The notes: generated by a model from the letters alone, not told the origin. 57,425 bases of DNA from an uncultured Prevotellaceae bacterium (GCA_900320245.1 ONRP01000018.1:1-57425); one strand, 5' to 3'; counted from the stretch's first letter, positions 29,404-38,788 are shown. Numbers and translations: made by a program.

Positions 29404-31017
29404 ATGAAAAGAAACCTTCTCTTTGCCATCCTGCTGATGGCTTTTACCGTGAACATCAACGCCCAGGATGCCGAGCGCATGACCGAGTCGTGCACGAGCA
29501 TCATGGTGGGCAAGCAAGCCAGTGCCGACGGCTCAGTGATTACCTCACACACCTGTGACGCCCGTTACCGCACCTGGATGACCATCGTCCCGGCCCGTGA
29601 CTACGAGCGCGATACGGTTGTCGCCGTCTATCGCGACCGCTTCCACACCACCGCGCCTGGTGATGTGACGGGAATGGTGCAGTTGGGTACCATTCCACAG
29701 GTTCGCCACACCTACCGCTTCCTGGACACGGCCTATCCCTGCCTCAATGAGAAGCAGTTGGCAATGGGCGAGACGACCATCTCGGGCCGCGACACCCTGC
29801 GCAACGACAAGGGCATCTTCATGATTGAGGAATTGTCGCGCATTGCCCTCGAGCGCTGCTCGACAGCCCGCGAGGCCATACGCCTGATGGGCGAGTTGGT
29901 GAAGCAATACGGCTACGGTGACAGCGGTGAATGCCTCACCATCGCCGACAAGAATGAGGTGTGGATTTTTGAAGTCTTCGGTGAGGGACCCAAGAAGGTG
30001 GGCGGCGTGTGGGCTGCCGTGCGCATCCCCGACGACGAGATTGCCGTGTCGGCCAACATTTCGCGCATCGGCACCCTTGACCTCAACGACCCCGACCACT
30101 ACATGGCCTCGGACAATGTCTTTGACGTGGCCAAGAAGTTGAAACTGTGGGACGGAAAGGAGCCGTTCTGCTTCTGGAAGGCCTACAGCGGTGCCAACTA
30201 CCTCAAGGAAGTGAAGAACTATAGCATCCGCGAACTTTACATCATGCAGCAACTCGCCCCGTCACTGGGCCTGACCAACGACATCGAGAACCTGCCCGTG
30301 AGCGTCAAGCCCGACAAGAAGGTGAGCGTTGAGGACGTTTCCCGCCTGCTGGGAAGTTACTATGAGGGCACTGACCTCGACCTGAGTGCGCGGCACAAGA
30401 TTCCCAACCCGAAACGCAAGGATAAAGATGGCAATCTGGTCGAGAACGAACCCGACAGCATCGTCTCGCCGGTTGCCAACCCGTGGATTACCAACGAGCA
30501 ACTTGCCATGTATTATGCCATGGGCGACTCGGCGATGAAGTGGACACGCACCGTCAGTGTGCCCTGGTGCTCCTACAGCACGGTCATCCAACTGCGCAAC
30601 TGGCTCCCCGACGAGGTGGGCGGCGTGGCATGGATTGCCTTCGACAACCCTGGTCAAAGCCCCAGATTCCCCGTCTTCTGCGGCAATACCGACCTGCCCG
30701 CGTCGATGAAGGTGTGCGGACACAGCGCCGAGAACGACAACACGCCGTTGTGGCAGTTCCGCAAGGCAAATCGCTTGGCTTCGTTGCGGTGGGGCGTCTT
30801 CCGCAAGACGCTGGAACCCGCCCGCGACCACTTCCTCGAGAAGGGACTGCGCGAACTCCCCATGGTGGAACGCACCTGGCAGGAACTCAATGCCACCGAC
30901 AAAGAGAAGGCCGCCCAGTACCTCAACGACTACACAGGCGATGCCCTGGGCGCTTCGGCCTACCGATGGCAGCAGATGGCCCATGACTTCTGGCTACAAA
31001 CCTGGAAGGGCTTCTAA
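29404..31017 (+). CDS. C69 family dipeptidase (peptidase U34 type)
   Basis: A 537-residue exported N-terminal-nucleophile hydrolase. Signal peptide to about INAQ; the conserved C69 start ESCTSIMVGKQASADGS places the catalytic Cys at about residue 30, likely exposed after processing. Other family blocks: DARYRTWMTIVPAR, FMIEELSRIALERCSTAREAI, GDSGECLTIADKNEVWIFE and GVAWIAFDNPGQSPRFPVF. It should cleave dipeptides in the periplasm. Last gene of the operon starting at 26280; a terminator follows at once. Confidence 0.92.
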   Translation: MKRNLLFAILLMAFTVNINAQDAERMTESCTSIMVGKQASADGSVITSHTCDARYRTWMTIVPARDYERDTVVAVYRDRFHTTAPGDVTGMVQLGTIPQVRHTYRFLDTAYPCLNEKQLAMGETTISGRDTLRNDKGIFMIEELSRIALERCSTAREAIRLMGELVKQYGYGDSGECLTIADKNEVWIFEVFGEGPKKVGGVWAAVRIPDDEIAVSANISRIGTLDLNDPDHYMASDNVFDVAKKLKLWDGKEPFCFWKAYSGANYLKEVKNYSIRELYIMQQLAPSLGLTNDIENLPVSVKPDKKVSVEDVSRLLGSYYEGTDLDLSARHKIPNPKRKDKDGNLVENEPDSIVSPVANPWITNEQLAMYYAMGDSAMKWTRTVSVPWCSYSTVIQLRNWLPDEVGGVAWIAFDNPGQSPRFPVFCGNTDLPASMKVCGHSAENDNTPLWQFRKANRLASLRWGVFRKTLEPARDHFLEKGLRELPMVERTWQELNATDKEKAAQYLNDYTGDALGASAYRWQQMAHDFWLQTWKGF

Positions 31018-31022
31018 TAAGA

Positions 31023-31058
31023 AAAGTCGTTAAGGATTTCCTTAACGACTTTAATTTT
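31023..31058. terminator. Bidirectional terminator
   Basis: Perfect 13-bp stem AAAGTCGTTAAGG (31023-31035) with CCTTAACGACTTT (31040-31052), loop of 4, then AATTTTTT. Serves the C69 gene and, with the A-run at its other side, the convergent gene at 31071. Confidence 0.9.
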
Positions 31059-31070
31059 TTCTATTGGATT

Positions 31071-32267
31071 TTACTTGTAGCGGTCGCGGATGTTGTAGAT
31101 GGCCTTGTAGATGTCGCGGTCAACATCAGTGAGGGCGATGTTGCGTCGGGCCATCACGCGTTGGGCGATGGTGAAGAAGGTCTCGAGGGGGACGTCCTTG
31201 AAGCCGGCTACCGAACTGCCCTCCTGGAACGAGGCCACAAAGTTGCGCGGGAAACCGGCACCATGGATGTTGACGCCGACGCCGAGCACGGTGGCCGTGT
31301 TGATCATGCCGTTGACTCCGATTTTGCTGTGGTCGCCCATGAACAGGCCGCAGAACTGAAGGCCGGTGCGTTCGAAGCGTTTGCTGGCGTAGTTCCACAG
31401 TTTGATTTCGCCGTAGTCGTTCTTCAGGTTGCTGGCCGATGTGCCGCCGCCGATGTTGCACCACTCGCCAATGACGGCGTCGCCCAGGAAGCCGTCGTGG
31501 GCCTTGTTGCTGTAGCCGATGAAGACGGTGTTCTCGACCTCGCCGCCGATCTTGACGTGCGGGCCCAGGGTGGTGGCGCCGTAGACCTTGGCACCGATGC
31601 GCACCTTGGCGTCGTGGCATGCGGCAAAGCCGCCGCGGATGCAGGCCCCCTCCATCACCTCGACGTTGTGGCCGATGTAGATGGGACCCTCGTTGGTGTT
31701 GAGCGTGGCTCCCTCGACGTAGGCTCCCTCCTCGATGAAGATGCGAGACGGGTCGCCGATGACGGTGTTGGTCGCCGACAGCGACTGGGATTCGCGACCT
31801 GCGGTGAGGCGCTCGAAGTCTTGTGTCAGCACCACGCGGTTGAACTCGAAGATGTCGTACAAGTGCTTGACGATGAGCGGCAGGGTCTTGGGATAGTGGA
31901 CGCGGGTGTAGTGATGAGCGTCATAGTCGTGGGCGCTGCCGTTGAAGGCTATCAGTTCCTCGCCGACCATCAATGCCTCGCCGACCTGCAGCGCGAGCAC
32001 CTGCTCGGCCAACTCGGGAGTGGGAATGACGTGTCCGGCGACCATCAGATTGGTGGTGCGGCGCACGTGCAGCGGGAATTTCTTTTTCAGGTAGCGGACG
32101 GTCAGGTAACTGTAGTTGGCCTCGCCGAGCAGGGCCTGCCACTTCTCGCTGATGGTGTCGATACCGATGCGCAGCAAGGCGGTGGGACGTGTGTAGGTGA
32201 ACGGCATCAGGTGCTTGCGCACCTCGTTGTCGTCGAACAGGATGATATTGCGTGCGGTCTTCTTCAT
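31071..32267 (-). CDS. GlmU-like sugar nucleotidyltransferase family protein with left-handed beta-helix
   Basis: A 398-residue cytoplasmic protein. The N-terminal half (1-190) looks like a divergent nucleotidyltransferase-type domain (start NIILFDDNEVRKHLMPFTYTRP, no clear pyrophosphorylase GxGTRM loop). The C-terminal half (about 195-350) has hexapeptide repeats forming a left-handed beta-helix: IEEGAYVEGATLN, IGHNVEVMEGACIRG, IGAKVYGATTLGPHVKIGG, then VIGEWCNIGGGTSASNL. Such proteins are widespread in Bacteroidales and annotated as putative sugar nucleotidyltransferases; the substrate is unknown. The missing loop leaves open whether the N-terminal domain is active. Confidence 0.85.
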   Translation of the reverse strand: MKKTARNIILFDDNEVRKHLMPFTYTRPTALLRIGIDTISEKWQALLGEANYSYLTVRYLKKKFPLHVRRTTNLMVAGHVIPTPELAEQVLALQVGEALMVGEELIAFNGSAHDYDAHHYTRVHYPKTLPLIVKHLYDIFEFNRVVLTQDFERLTAGRESQSLSATNTVIGDPSRIFIEEGAYVEGATLNTNEGPIYIGHNVEVMEGACIRGGFAACHDAKVRIGAKVYGATTLGPHVKIGGEVENTVFIGYSNKAHDGFLGDAVIGEWCNIGGGTSASNLKNDYGEIKLWNYASKRFERTGLQFCGLFMGDHSKIGVNGMINTATVLGVGVNIHGAGFPRNFVASFQEGSSVAGFKDVPLETFFTIAQRVMARRNIALTDVDRDIYKAIYNIRDRYK

Positions 32268-32323
32268 TATCTTTCTTTTGATGGTTTGTCGGCGGCAAAA
32301 GTACTTTATTTTTGTGGAATAAT

Positions 32324-32354
32324 CTTGTTTTCTGCGCTAAAAAGGCTAACTTTG
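32324..32354 (+). promoter_or_regulatory. rfbC promoter
   Basis: CTTG-N19-TAACTTTG, 29 bases before the ATG at 32384. A divergent -7 element TACTTTTG for the gene at 32267 lies at 32296-32303 on the minus strand. Confidence 0.65.
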
Positions 32355-32383
32355 CAGGTTTAAATATCATTACTCATAGGACA

Positions 32384-32941
32384 ATGAACTTTATCGAACA
32401 AGATATTAAGGGCGTATGGGTCATCGAGCCGCTACGCTTTGGCGACAAGCGCGGATACTTCAGCGAGGTGTTTAAACAGGCTGAATTTGAGGCCCATGTT
32501 GGACATGTAGGCTTCATCCAGGACAACGAGTCGTTCTCCCGCAAGGGGGTATTGCGAGGGCTGCACTTCCAGCGGGGCGAGTGGAGCCAGGCCAAACTGG
32601 TGCGCGTCTCCCAGGGCGCCGTCCTCGATGTCGCTGTCGACCTGCGTGAGGGTAGTCCCACTTGGGGCCACCATGTGGCCATCGTGCTCGATGCCGAGTC
32701 GGGCCGGCAGTTGTTCATTCCGCGTGGTTTCGCCCACGGTTTTGCCGTGCTCAGCGATGTGGCCCAGTTCCAGTACAAGGTGGACAACATCTATGCACCC
32801 GACAGCGAGGCGACCCTGCGCTGGGACGAGCCCGCATTGGGCATCGACTGGGTCATCAAGCCCGAGGAGATGATTCTGAGCGAGAAGGACACCCACGGGC
32901 GGCCGTTGGCCGATATGACTCCCGTTTTTCTGGGATTCTGA
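32384..32941 (+). CDS. rfbC: dTDP-4-dehydrorhamnose 3,5-epimerase
   Basis: A 185-residue cupin-fold epimerase of the dTDP-L-rhamnose pathway (converts dTDP-4-keto-6-deoxyglucose to the L-lyxo form). Family motifs: DKRGYFSEVFK, FIQDNESFSRKGVLRGLHFQ with the catalytic His, KLVRVSQGAVLDVAVDLR, PRGFAHGFAVL and the catalytic-region Tyr in FQYKVDNIY. Start at 32384 matches the family start and lies after the promoter. The other dTDP-rhamnose genes (rfbA, rfbB, rfbD) are not in this window, so rfbC is separate here. Confidence 0.94.
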   Translation: MNFIEQDIKGVWVIEPLRFGDKRGYFSEVFKQAEFEAHVGHVGFIQDNESFSRKGVLRGLHFQRGEWSQAKLVRVSQGAVLDVAVDLREGSPTWGHHVAIVLDAESGRQLFIPRGFAHGFAVLSDVAQFQYKVDNIYAPDSEATLRWDEPALGIDWVIKPEEMILSEKDTHGRPLADMTPVFLGF

Positions 32942-32962
32942 ACCATAACTGTATATAATAAA

Positions 32963-32998
32963 CGAGGGCGACAGTTTCAATACTGCCGCCCTCGCTAT
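32963..32998. terminator. Bidirectional terminator between rfbC and clpB
   Basis: Stem CGAGGGCGACAGT (32963-32975) with ACTGCCGCCCTCG (32982-32994), one mismatch, loop of 6. T-run weak on the plus side. Confidence 0.7.
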
Positions 32999-33013
32999 TA
33001 GAGAGTCATCAGT

Positions 33014-35602
33014 TTAATTCTTGAAGACAAGTTGTCCGTCTTGGGCATCGATGATGATGGGATGCTCGCGGTTGACCCGCATGGCGATGATGTCCTTGCT
33101 CAACTGGTTGAGCACCATGCCCTGGATGGCACGTTTGACGGGACGTGCGCCGAATTCGGGGTCGTAGCCGGCCTGCGCCAGCAGATTGATGGCGGCATCG
33201 GTGGCCTCGAGGGTGATACCGTTGTGGGCCAGCATCTTCTTCACGCTGTTCAACTGCATGGCGACAATCTGTCGGATCTGCTCCTCGTCGAGCGGCGAGA
33301 ACATGATGATTTCGTCGATACGGTTGAGGAACTCGGGACGGATGGTCTTTTTGAGCATATCCATCACGTCGTCGCGGGTGCGGCCGATGACCTCGTCGTG
33401 GTTCTCGGGAGTCAGGTGTTCGAAACGCTCACGGATGAGGCTCGACCCCAGGTTGCTCGTCATGATGATGATGGTGTTTTTGAAGTTGACGGTGCGACCC
33501 TTGTTGTCGGTCAGGCGGCCGTCGTCAAGCACCTGTAGCAGCACGTTGAACACGTCGGGGTTGGCCTTCTCGATCTCGTCGAACAGCACTACCGAGTAGG
33601 GCTTGCGCCTGACGGCCTCGGTGAGTTGTCCGCCCTCGTCATAGCCCACATAGCCGGGAGGCGAGCCGATGAGCCTGGTGACCGAGAATTTCTCCTGGTA
33701 CTCGCTCATGTCGATGCGCGTCATCATGTTCTCGTCGTTGAACATGTAGTCGGCGAGCGCCTTGGCCAGTTCGGTCTTGCCCACACCCGTAGTGCCCAGG
33801 AAGATGAACGAGCCGATGGGGCGCCGCGGGTCGTTCAGGCCTGCACGGCTGCGGCGAACGGCATCGCTGATGGCCTTGATGGCATCGTCCTGTCCCACCA
33901 CGCGCTTGTGCAGTTCCTCCTCGAGGTGCAGCAGTTTTTCTTTCTCGCTCTGCAGCATCTTGGTCACGGGAATACCCGTCCAGCGCGACACGATTTCGGC
34001 GATGTCGTCGCTGTCAACCTCCTCCTTGATGAGGGCTTTGTCGCCCTGCATCTCGCGCAGGCGGTCCTGTATCTGGGTGTTCTCGTCCTGCTTCTGCTTG
34101 ATGAGCGAGTAGCGGATTTCGGCCACGCGGCCGTAGTCGCCGTTGCGTTCGGCACGCTCAGCCTCAAAGTTGAGTTGCTCGATGTCGATTTTGTTCTGCT
34201 GGATCTTGTTGATGAGTTCTTTCTCGCTCTTCCACTTGGCGTTGTAGTCGCTCTCGCGGTCTTTGAGTTCGGCAATCTGCCGGTCCAGGTCAGCGATGCG
34301 CTCCTCGTCGCCGTCACGCTTGATGGCGGCACGCTCAATCTCCAGTTGCGAAATCTTACGCGAAATCTCATCCAGGCCCTGCGGCACGCTGTCCATCTCG
34401 ATGCGCAGTTTGGCGGCGGCCTCGTCGATGAGGTCGATGGCCTTGTCGGGCAGGAAGCGGTCGCTGATGTAGCGTTGGCTCAACTGCACGGCGGCGATGA
34501 TGGCGTCATCTTTGATACGCACCTTGTGGTGGTTCTCGTAGCGCTCCTTCAGGCCACGCAGGATGGCGATGCTGCTCTCCTCGTCGGGCTCATCGACCAT
34601 GACAACCTGGAAACGGCGTTCCAGTGCCTTGTCTTTCTCGAAGTACTTCTGGTACTCGTCGAGCGTGGTGGCACCGATGCTGCGCAGGTCGCCTCGGGCC
34701 AGGGCGGGCTTCAGGATGTTGGCGGCATCCATCGCGCCGCTGCTCTTGCCGGCACCCACTAGCGTGTGAATCTCGTCGATGAACAGGATGATCTCGCCCT
34801 GTGCCTGGGTAATCTCGTTGATGACCGACTTGAGGCGCTCCTCAAATTCGCCCTGATACTTCGCGCCGGCAATCAGCGCACCCATATCGAGCGAATAGAC
34901 CTGTTTCATTTTCAGGTTCTCGGGCACGTCACCGCGCACGATACGCTGTGCCAAGCCCTCGACGATGGCGGTCTTGCCGGTACCCGGTTCACCGATGAGG
35001 ATGGGGTTGTTCTTGGTACGGCGGCTCAGAATCTGCAGCACGCGGCGGATTTCGTCGTCGCGCCCGATGACGGGATCCAGTTTGCCCTGGCGGGCCCGTT
35101 CGTTCAGATTCACGGCATACTTGCTCAGGGCGTTGTACTGCTCCTCGGCACTTTGGCTCGTGGCGCTCTTGCCCTTGCGCAACTCGTCGATGGCTGCGCT
35201 CAGGCCGTCGTGCGTCATGCCGGCGTCCTTGAGCATCGTCGATACGGACGACTTGACCTCGAACAGCGCCATCAGCAGGGTTTCGACGGTCACATATTGG
35301 TCTTTGTTCTTGCTGGCGATGTCGTTGGCTTTCTCCAGCACCTTGCTGGCATCGTTGCTCAGGTAGGGCTCGCCGCCGCTCACGCGGGGCAGCCGCTGCA
35401 ATGCGGCCTCGAGGACCTTCTCCACACCTGCCGGGTTGATCTCCAGTTTCTGGAAGATAAAGCGCACCACGGCCTCGCCTTCGGTCATGACGCCCTTGAG
35501 CAGGTGCTCAGGCTCTACGGCCTGATTGCCGCCCGTTCTGGTCAGTTGGACGGCCTTCTGCACAACCTCTTGTGCTTTGATAGTAAAATTGTTGAAATTC
35601 AT
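33014..35602 (-). CDS. clpB: ATP-dependent disaggregase ClpB
   Basis: An 862-residue Hsp100 chaperone that pulls proteins out of aggregates together with DnaK. Clp N domain (1-145), first AAA module with [10 protein letters not shown] (about 205-214) and Walker [15 protein letters not shown], a long coiled-coil M domain (about 400-530, typical of ClpB rather than ClpA/C), and the second AAA module with [10 protein letters not shown] (about 605-614) and [15 protein letters not shown]. Length is standard. A purine-rich AGGAGA lies about 10 bases upstream of the ATG. Monocistronic by appearance; no CIRCE-like inverted repeat is seen upstream. Confidence 0.97.
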   Translation of the reverse strand: MNFNNFTIKAQEVVQKAVQLTRTGGNQAVEPEHLLKGVMTEGEAVVRFIFQKLEINPAGVEKVLEAALQRLPRVSGGEPYLSNDASKVLEKANDIASKNKDQYVTVETLLMALFEVKSSVSTMLKDAGMTHDGLSAAIDELRKGKSATSQSAEEQYNALSKYAVNLNERARQGKLDPVIGRDDEIRRVLQILSRRTKNNPILIGEPGTGKTAIVEGLAQRIVRGDVPENLKMKQVYSLDMGALIAGAKYQGEFEERLKSVINEITQAQGEIILFIDEIHTLVGAGKSSGAMDAANILKPALARGDLRSIGATTLDEYQKYFEKDKALERRFQVVMVDEPDEESSIAILRGLKERYENHHKVRIKDDAIIAAVQLSQRYISDRFLPDKAIDLIDEAAAKLRIEMDSVPQGLDEISRKISQLEIERAAIKRDGDEERIADLDRQIAELKDRESDYNAKWKSEKELINKIQQNKIDIEQLNFEAERAERNGDYGRVAEIRYSLIKQKQDENTQIQDRLREMQGDKALIKEEVDSDDIAEIVSRWTGIPVTKMLQSEKEKLLHLEEELHKRVVGQDDAIKAISDAVRRSRAGLNDPRRPIGSFIFLGTTGVGKTELAKALADYMFNDENMMTRIDMSEYQEKFSVTRLIGSPPGYVGYDEGGQLTEAVRRKPYSVVLFDEIEKANPDVFNVLLQVLDDGRLTDNKGRTVNFKNTIIIMTSNLGSSLIRERFEHLTPENHDEVIGRTRDDVMDMLKKTIRPEFLNRIDEIIMFSPLDEEQIRQIVAMQLNSVKKMLAHNGITLEATDAAINLLAQAGYDPEFGARPVKRAIQGMVLNQLSKDIIAMRVNREHPIIIDAQDGQLVFKN

Positions 35603-35695
35603 ATCTGTTGTGTCTCCTTTCTTCTCGTATCATCCTCAACACTTGTGCCAAAGGAACAAAACCTGCCATTTTGTCAGTTTTGTCATATTGATGAC

Positions 35696-35730
35696 GAACG
35701 GCCCATCCCGTAGTGGGATGAGCCGCCGTT
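35696..35730. other. Hairpin between clpB and the export protein gene
   Basis: Inverted repeat AACGGC (35696-35701) with GCCGTT (35725-35730) and inner ATCCC/GGGAT arms. No good T-run on either side, so termination is uncertain; it lies downstream of the gene ending at 35782. Confidence 0.4.
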
Positions 35731-35781
35731 AAAGTGTCTTGCGATGACTGTCTGCCGTCTCGCGGTGAATGTCAGTCCTTG

Positions 35782-36597
35782 TTATTTCTTGCCTAAGACG
35801 GTGAAGAACGTGACGAGCGACATGGCCGTGCTCAGCAGGCCGAGGCCGAAGGCCAACTGAGGAGGCGAAGTCCATGACGAGCGGGCCTTTGACTCATTGG
35901 GCTGAACGTACAGAATGTCGTTCTGCTGCAATTCAAACTCGGGCTTCGTGATGAAGTTGGCGTCGGTGAGGTTGAAGCGCGTGATCGTGCGCTGGCCGGT
36001 TGGCGTGGTGCGGAGGAGCAGCACGTTGTCGCGGCGGCCTTGCAGCGTCAGGTCGTGGCACATGGCGATGGCCTCGAGCAGGTTCAAGCGGCCGTTTTCT
36101 GCCCGGATGACACCGGGGGAGTTGAAGTCACCGATGCAGTACACGCGGAAGTTCTGGATGCGCACCTCCACGTTGGGCATTTCGGTCAGGTAGCGGGGAC
36201 AGATCAGCGAGGCGATGTACTCCTCCACCTGGCTCTTGGTCATGCCCTGCACGTGCAACTTGCCCAGCACCGGGAAGTCGATGTTGCCGTTCTTGTCTAT
36301 CAGATAGAACATGGTGGACGCGTCACCCATGCTGACCGACACGTTGCTGCCGCTGATATCGGTGATATAACGGACTTTGTTAAAGGGCTTCACAGCGTCG
36401 GCATTGCTGCCCGATACGGTGATGTGCAACATGTCGCCGACTCTCATCGTGAAGTCACCGGCCTGGCTTGAGACCGAAGCGAGCGACTCGGCGGGAATCT
36501 GGTCGATGTTCTGCATGTAGGGCACCTCTTTGGCACTCTTGCAGCCCACGAACAGCAGCGCGACGGTCGCCATGATAAGGAATTTACCGAATTTCAT
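35782..36597 (-). CDS. Polysaccharide export (Wza-like) lipoprotein
   Basis: A 271-residue outer-membrane export protein. Lipobox in LLFVGC (Cys19); the Poly_export domain is seen in FTMRVGDMLHITVSGSNADAVKPFN and VSMGDASTMFYLIDKNGNIDFPVLGKLHVQGMTKSQVEEYI, followed by an SLBB-like domain (about 160-240, FRVYCIGDFNSPGVI) and a C-terminal hydrophobic helix (about 250-267). Start chosen at 36597 because it begins the signal sequence; a much longer upstream frame has no support. A -7 element TACCTTTG lies at 36637-36644 on the minus strand. No Wzc-type kinase or glycosyltransferases are adjacent, so it is an orphan. Confidence 0.9.
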   Translation of the reverse strand: MKFGKFLIMATVALLFVGCKSAKEVPYMQNIDQIPAESLASVSSQAGDFTMRVGDMLHITVSGSNADAVKPFNKVRYITDISGSNVSVSMGDASTMFYLIDKNGNIDFPVLGKLHVQGMTKSQVEEYIASLICPRYLTEMPNVEVRIQNFRVYCIGDFNSPGVIRAENGRLNLLEAIAMCHDLTLQGRRDNVLLLRTTPTGQRTITRFNLTDANFITKPEFELQQNDILYVQPNESKARSSWTSPPQLAFGLGLLSTAMSLVTFFTVLGKK

Positions 36598-36720
36598 ATA
36601 CGTTACATTTTTATGTGTTGATATTCTTCTAAACTGCAAAGGTAGTAAAAAATGCATTAGATGCGCGTTTTTTCGACAAAAAGACGTCGGCAGAGCGGTT
36701 TTTTTCTTTTTCTTTGCATC

Positions 36721-37305
36721 ATGAACGACAATCAACCTGCTATCGAGCGCCACCCGTGGCCGCCCTATGTCCCCGACGGGGCGCGTTATCTGTTCCTGGG
36801 CACTTTCCCGCCCAGGCCCGAACGGTGGTCCATGCCTTTCTTCTACCCGAACCGCATCAACGACTTCTGGCGCGTGATGGGTGTCATCTTCATGAATGAC
36901 CGTGATGCCCTGTGGGACAGCGGGACACGCAGTTTCGACCTCGAGGCCATCAAGGCCTTGCTCGACCGCGAGCACATCGCCCTGTGGGACACCGCGATGG
37001 CCGTGCGCCGCCTGCGGGGCAATGCCAGCGACAAGTTCCTCGAGATTGTCGAGCCCATCGACCTCGAAGCCCTGCTCGACGCCCATCCCACCATCGCCTG
37101 TGTCATCACCACCGGCGAGAAGGCCACCAGTGTCATTGCCGAGCAGGCGGGTGTCGACCTGCCGCCCATCGGCCACCCCGTGCGGGCTTGCGTCGGCTCC
37201 CATGCCTTTGTGCTGATGCGCATGCCGTCCACCTCGCGCGCCTATCCGCTGCCCCTTGAACGCAAAGTTCTGGCCTACAGGACGGTGTTCGACCAGCCGC
37301 TGTGA
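36721..37305 (+). CDS. Uracil-DNA glycosylase family protein (Mug-like)
   Basis: A 194-residue cytoplasmic protein of the UDG superfamily. The N-terminal ARYLFLGTFPP corresponds to the glycosylase loop LxVGxxPP, followed by FFYPNRINDFWRVMG, which resembles the Mug/TDG pattern, and the C-terminal RMPSTSRAYPLPLERK is the recognition-loop block. The active-site Asn of Mug is not obvious. It probably removes damaged bases or mismatched uracil; the exact substrate is unclear. Start at 36721 is chosen at the MNDNQPAIERHPW start, which matches family members. The next gene starts 70 bp downstream with its own promoter. Confidence 0.82.
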   Translation: MNDNQPAIERHPWPPYVPDGARYLFLGTFPPRPERWSMPFFYPNRINDFWRVMGVIFMNDRDALWDSGTRSFDLEAIKALLDREHIALWDTAMAVRRLRGNASDKFLEIVEPIDLEALLDAHPTIACVITTGEKATSVIAEQAGVDLPPIGHPVRACVGSHAFVLMRMPSTSRAYPLPLERKVLAYRTVFDQPL

Positions 37306-37344
37306 TGCCGCGGGCGCTGTTAATAACTTTTCACGTCCAAAATT

Positions 37345-37374
37345 TTGCCTGTCCCGCCCAAAGCAGTACCTTTG
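37345..37374 (+). promoter_or_regulatory. Promoter touching the start codon (leaderless transcript)
   Basis: TTTG (37345-37348), 18-base spacer, TACCTTTG (37367-37374), with the first ATG at 37376 and another in frame at 37379. Transcription should start at or next to the start codon. Confidence 0.65.
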
Positions 37375-37375
37375 T

Positions 37376-38329
37376 ATGATGTTTTCAATTACCGAACATA
37401 TAGAATATCTGATGGCGCGTCACGACTGCGTCGCCATTCCGGGGTGGGGGGCATTCATTGCCAACTACAACACCGCCCGCTATGACGAGGAGCGCGAGGT
37501 CATGGAGCATCCCTGCCGCACGCTGGGCTTCAACGCCGGTGTCGACCACAACGATGGTCTGCTGGTCAACTCGATCATGCGGCGCGAGGGGATGGACTAT
37601 GACGCTGCGATGCGTTTCATCGCCGACACGGTGACAGCCTTCCGCCAGCAGGTGGACATGGGCTGCGAGGTGTCGATGGGGCGCCTGGGCTATTTCAGGC
37701 CCAACAGCGGCGTCGCCGAGTTTGTGCCCTTCGGCCACAGTTATGGCTATGATGCCTACTACGGCCTTGACGACGTGCCCCTCAAGACGGTCGCTGCCCT
37801 CGAGCAGCAACAGGCCGCCCAGGAGCCGGAGCAGCCCGGTGCCGTTGTCGTGCCCGAGGGCCGCAACCCGTTCGTCCGCAGGGCCGTCAAGATTGCCGCC
37901 TCGGTGGCTGTGCTCATCGGCCTGGGCGTGGTGCTCTCGACCCCCATCGTCGTCGACCGTACCAACCAGCAGTTGGCCAGCATGGCACCCACGGTGACAG
38001 CGCCGCACAGTCAGCAACTGGGCGAGGTGACCGTCGAGCAGGGCGTGGTGGCACAACCGGTTGCCGCTGTCGAGCAGCCGCAGCAGCCCAGCCTCGCCAA
38101 CGTGGGCAACGACGCCGGCCAATACTACATGGTCATCGCCACCCTGCGCAACGACCAGGAACTGGCCGCCTTCAAGAACAAATATCCTCAGTTGGTGCCC
38201 TCGATGAAGTTGCTTGACTACAAGGGCATGACGTGTGTCTATGTCGCCCGCAGCGACGACTATAACGCCTTAATGAGCCTGCGCGACCAACTCCCTGAGC
38301 CGTTGCGCGACGTCTGGATTTATAACTGA
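37376..38329 (+). CDS. HU-CCDC81 domain and SPOR domain membrane protein
   Basis: A 317-residue single-pass membrane protein. N-terminal bacterial CCDC81-like HU domains (about 1-130: ITEHIEYLMARHDCVAIPGWGAFIANY, then LLVNSIMRREGMDYDAAMRFI and SMGRLGYF), a Gln/Pro/Glu-rich linker, a transmembrane helix (about 178-197, IAASVAVLIGLGVVLSTPIV), a periplasmic linker and a C-terminal SPOR domain (about 248-317, YYMVIATLRNDQELAAFKNK). SPOR binds denuded peptidoglycan at division sites, so a link between the cell envelope or divisome and the DNA or cytoplasm is plausible. The 3' end overlaps the convergent gene at 38270 by 60 bp. Confidence 0.88.
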   Translation: MMFSITEHIEYLMARHDCVAIPGWGAFIANYNTARYDEEREVMEHPCRTLGFNAGVDHNDGLLVNSIMRREGMDYDAAMRFIADTVTAFRQQVDMGCEVSMGRLGYFRPNSGVAEFVPFGHSYGYDAYYGLDDVPLKTVAALEQQQAAQEPEQPGAVVVPEGRNPFVRRAVKIAASVAVLIGLGVVLSTPIVVDRTNQQLASMAPTVTAPHSQQLGEVTVEQGVVAQPVAAVEQPQQPSLANVGNDAGQYYMVIATLRNDQELAAFKNKYPQLVPSMKLLDYKGMTCVYVARSDDYNALMSLRDQLPEPLRDVWIYN

Positions 38330-38743
38330 TGACGGCAGCATCAGGCAGGTGTAGCGCCTGCCGCCGCCCAGCATCAGCAGCCACGCGTCATCTTTTTCGA
38401 TGATATTGAGCACGTTGTCCCACGGGATGACGTGCTTTTTCATCCGCTCGTCGGTGAACGTCAGCGCCAGGCCCTCATCGGTCAGGTCCACCTGTTTCTC
38501 CATGATGGACCACCGGGCCTCGGGCGAGAAGCCGTAGTAGAAGTAGAGCAGGGCCAGCAGCATGGGCAGCACCATCAGCACCACCATCATCGCCACGATG
38601 ACAAAGCGCACGTCGACCCATATGGCCAGCACGGCGCACACCGCCACGGGCAGCACCAACCACAGCCAGTTCTCGGCCAGGAACAGGGCCCCCAGGTGCC
38701 GCATATAGGCCCCAGCCGTCACTCTGCCTCCATCAAACCTCAT
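38270..38743 (-). CDS. YcxB-like membrane protein
   Basis: A 157-residue protein with two transmembrane helices (about 26-45 and 48-68) and a C-terminal soluble domain (about 75-157) of YcxB-like type: FSPEARWSIMEKQVDLTDEGL, then HVIPWDNVLNIIEKDDAWLLM. Function unknown; such proteins may be membrane sensors or scaffolds. Its 3' end lies inside the 3' end of the convergent SPOR-domain gene (60-bp overlap), so the two coding tails share DNA. Confidence 0.75.
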   Translation of the reverse strand: MRFDGGRVTAGAYMRHLGALFLAENWLWLVLPVAVCAVLAIWVDVRFVIVAMMVVLMVLPMLLALLYFYYGFSPEARWSIMEKQVDLTDEGLALTFTDERMKKHVIPWDNVLNIIEKDDAWLLMLGGGRRYTCLMLPSSVINPDVAQRLRELVAQAH

Positions 38744-38788
38744 CTAATCGTATCATTTGCAATCAAACAAATCTCTCTTTCAAACAAC

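Noticed and set aside
35603-35700. CIRCE/HrcA operator for clpB
   Set aside because: No TTAGCACTC-N9-GAGTGCTAA type repeat is present upstream of clpB.
35782-37203. A 473-residue version of the export protein starting at 37203
   Set aside because: The extra 200 residues are antisense to the glycosylase-like gene, while the lipoprotein signal begins at 36597.
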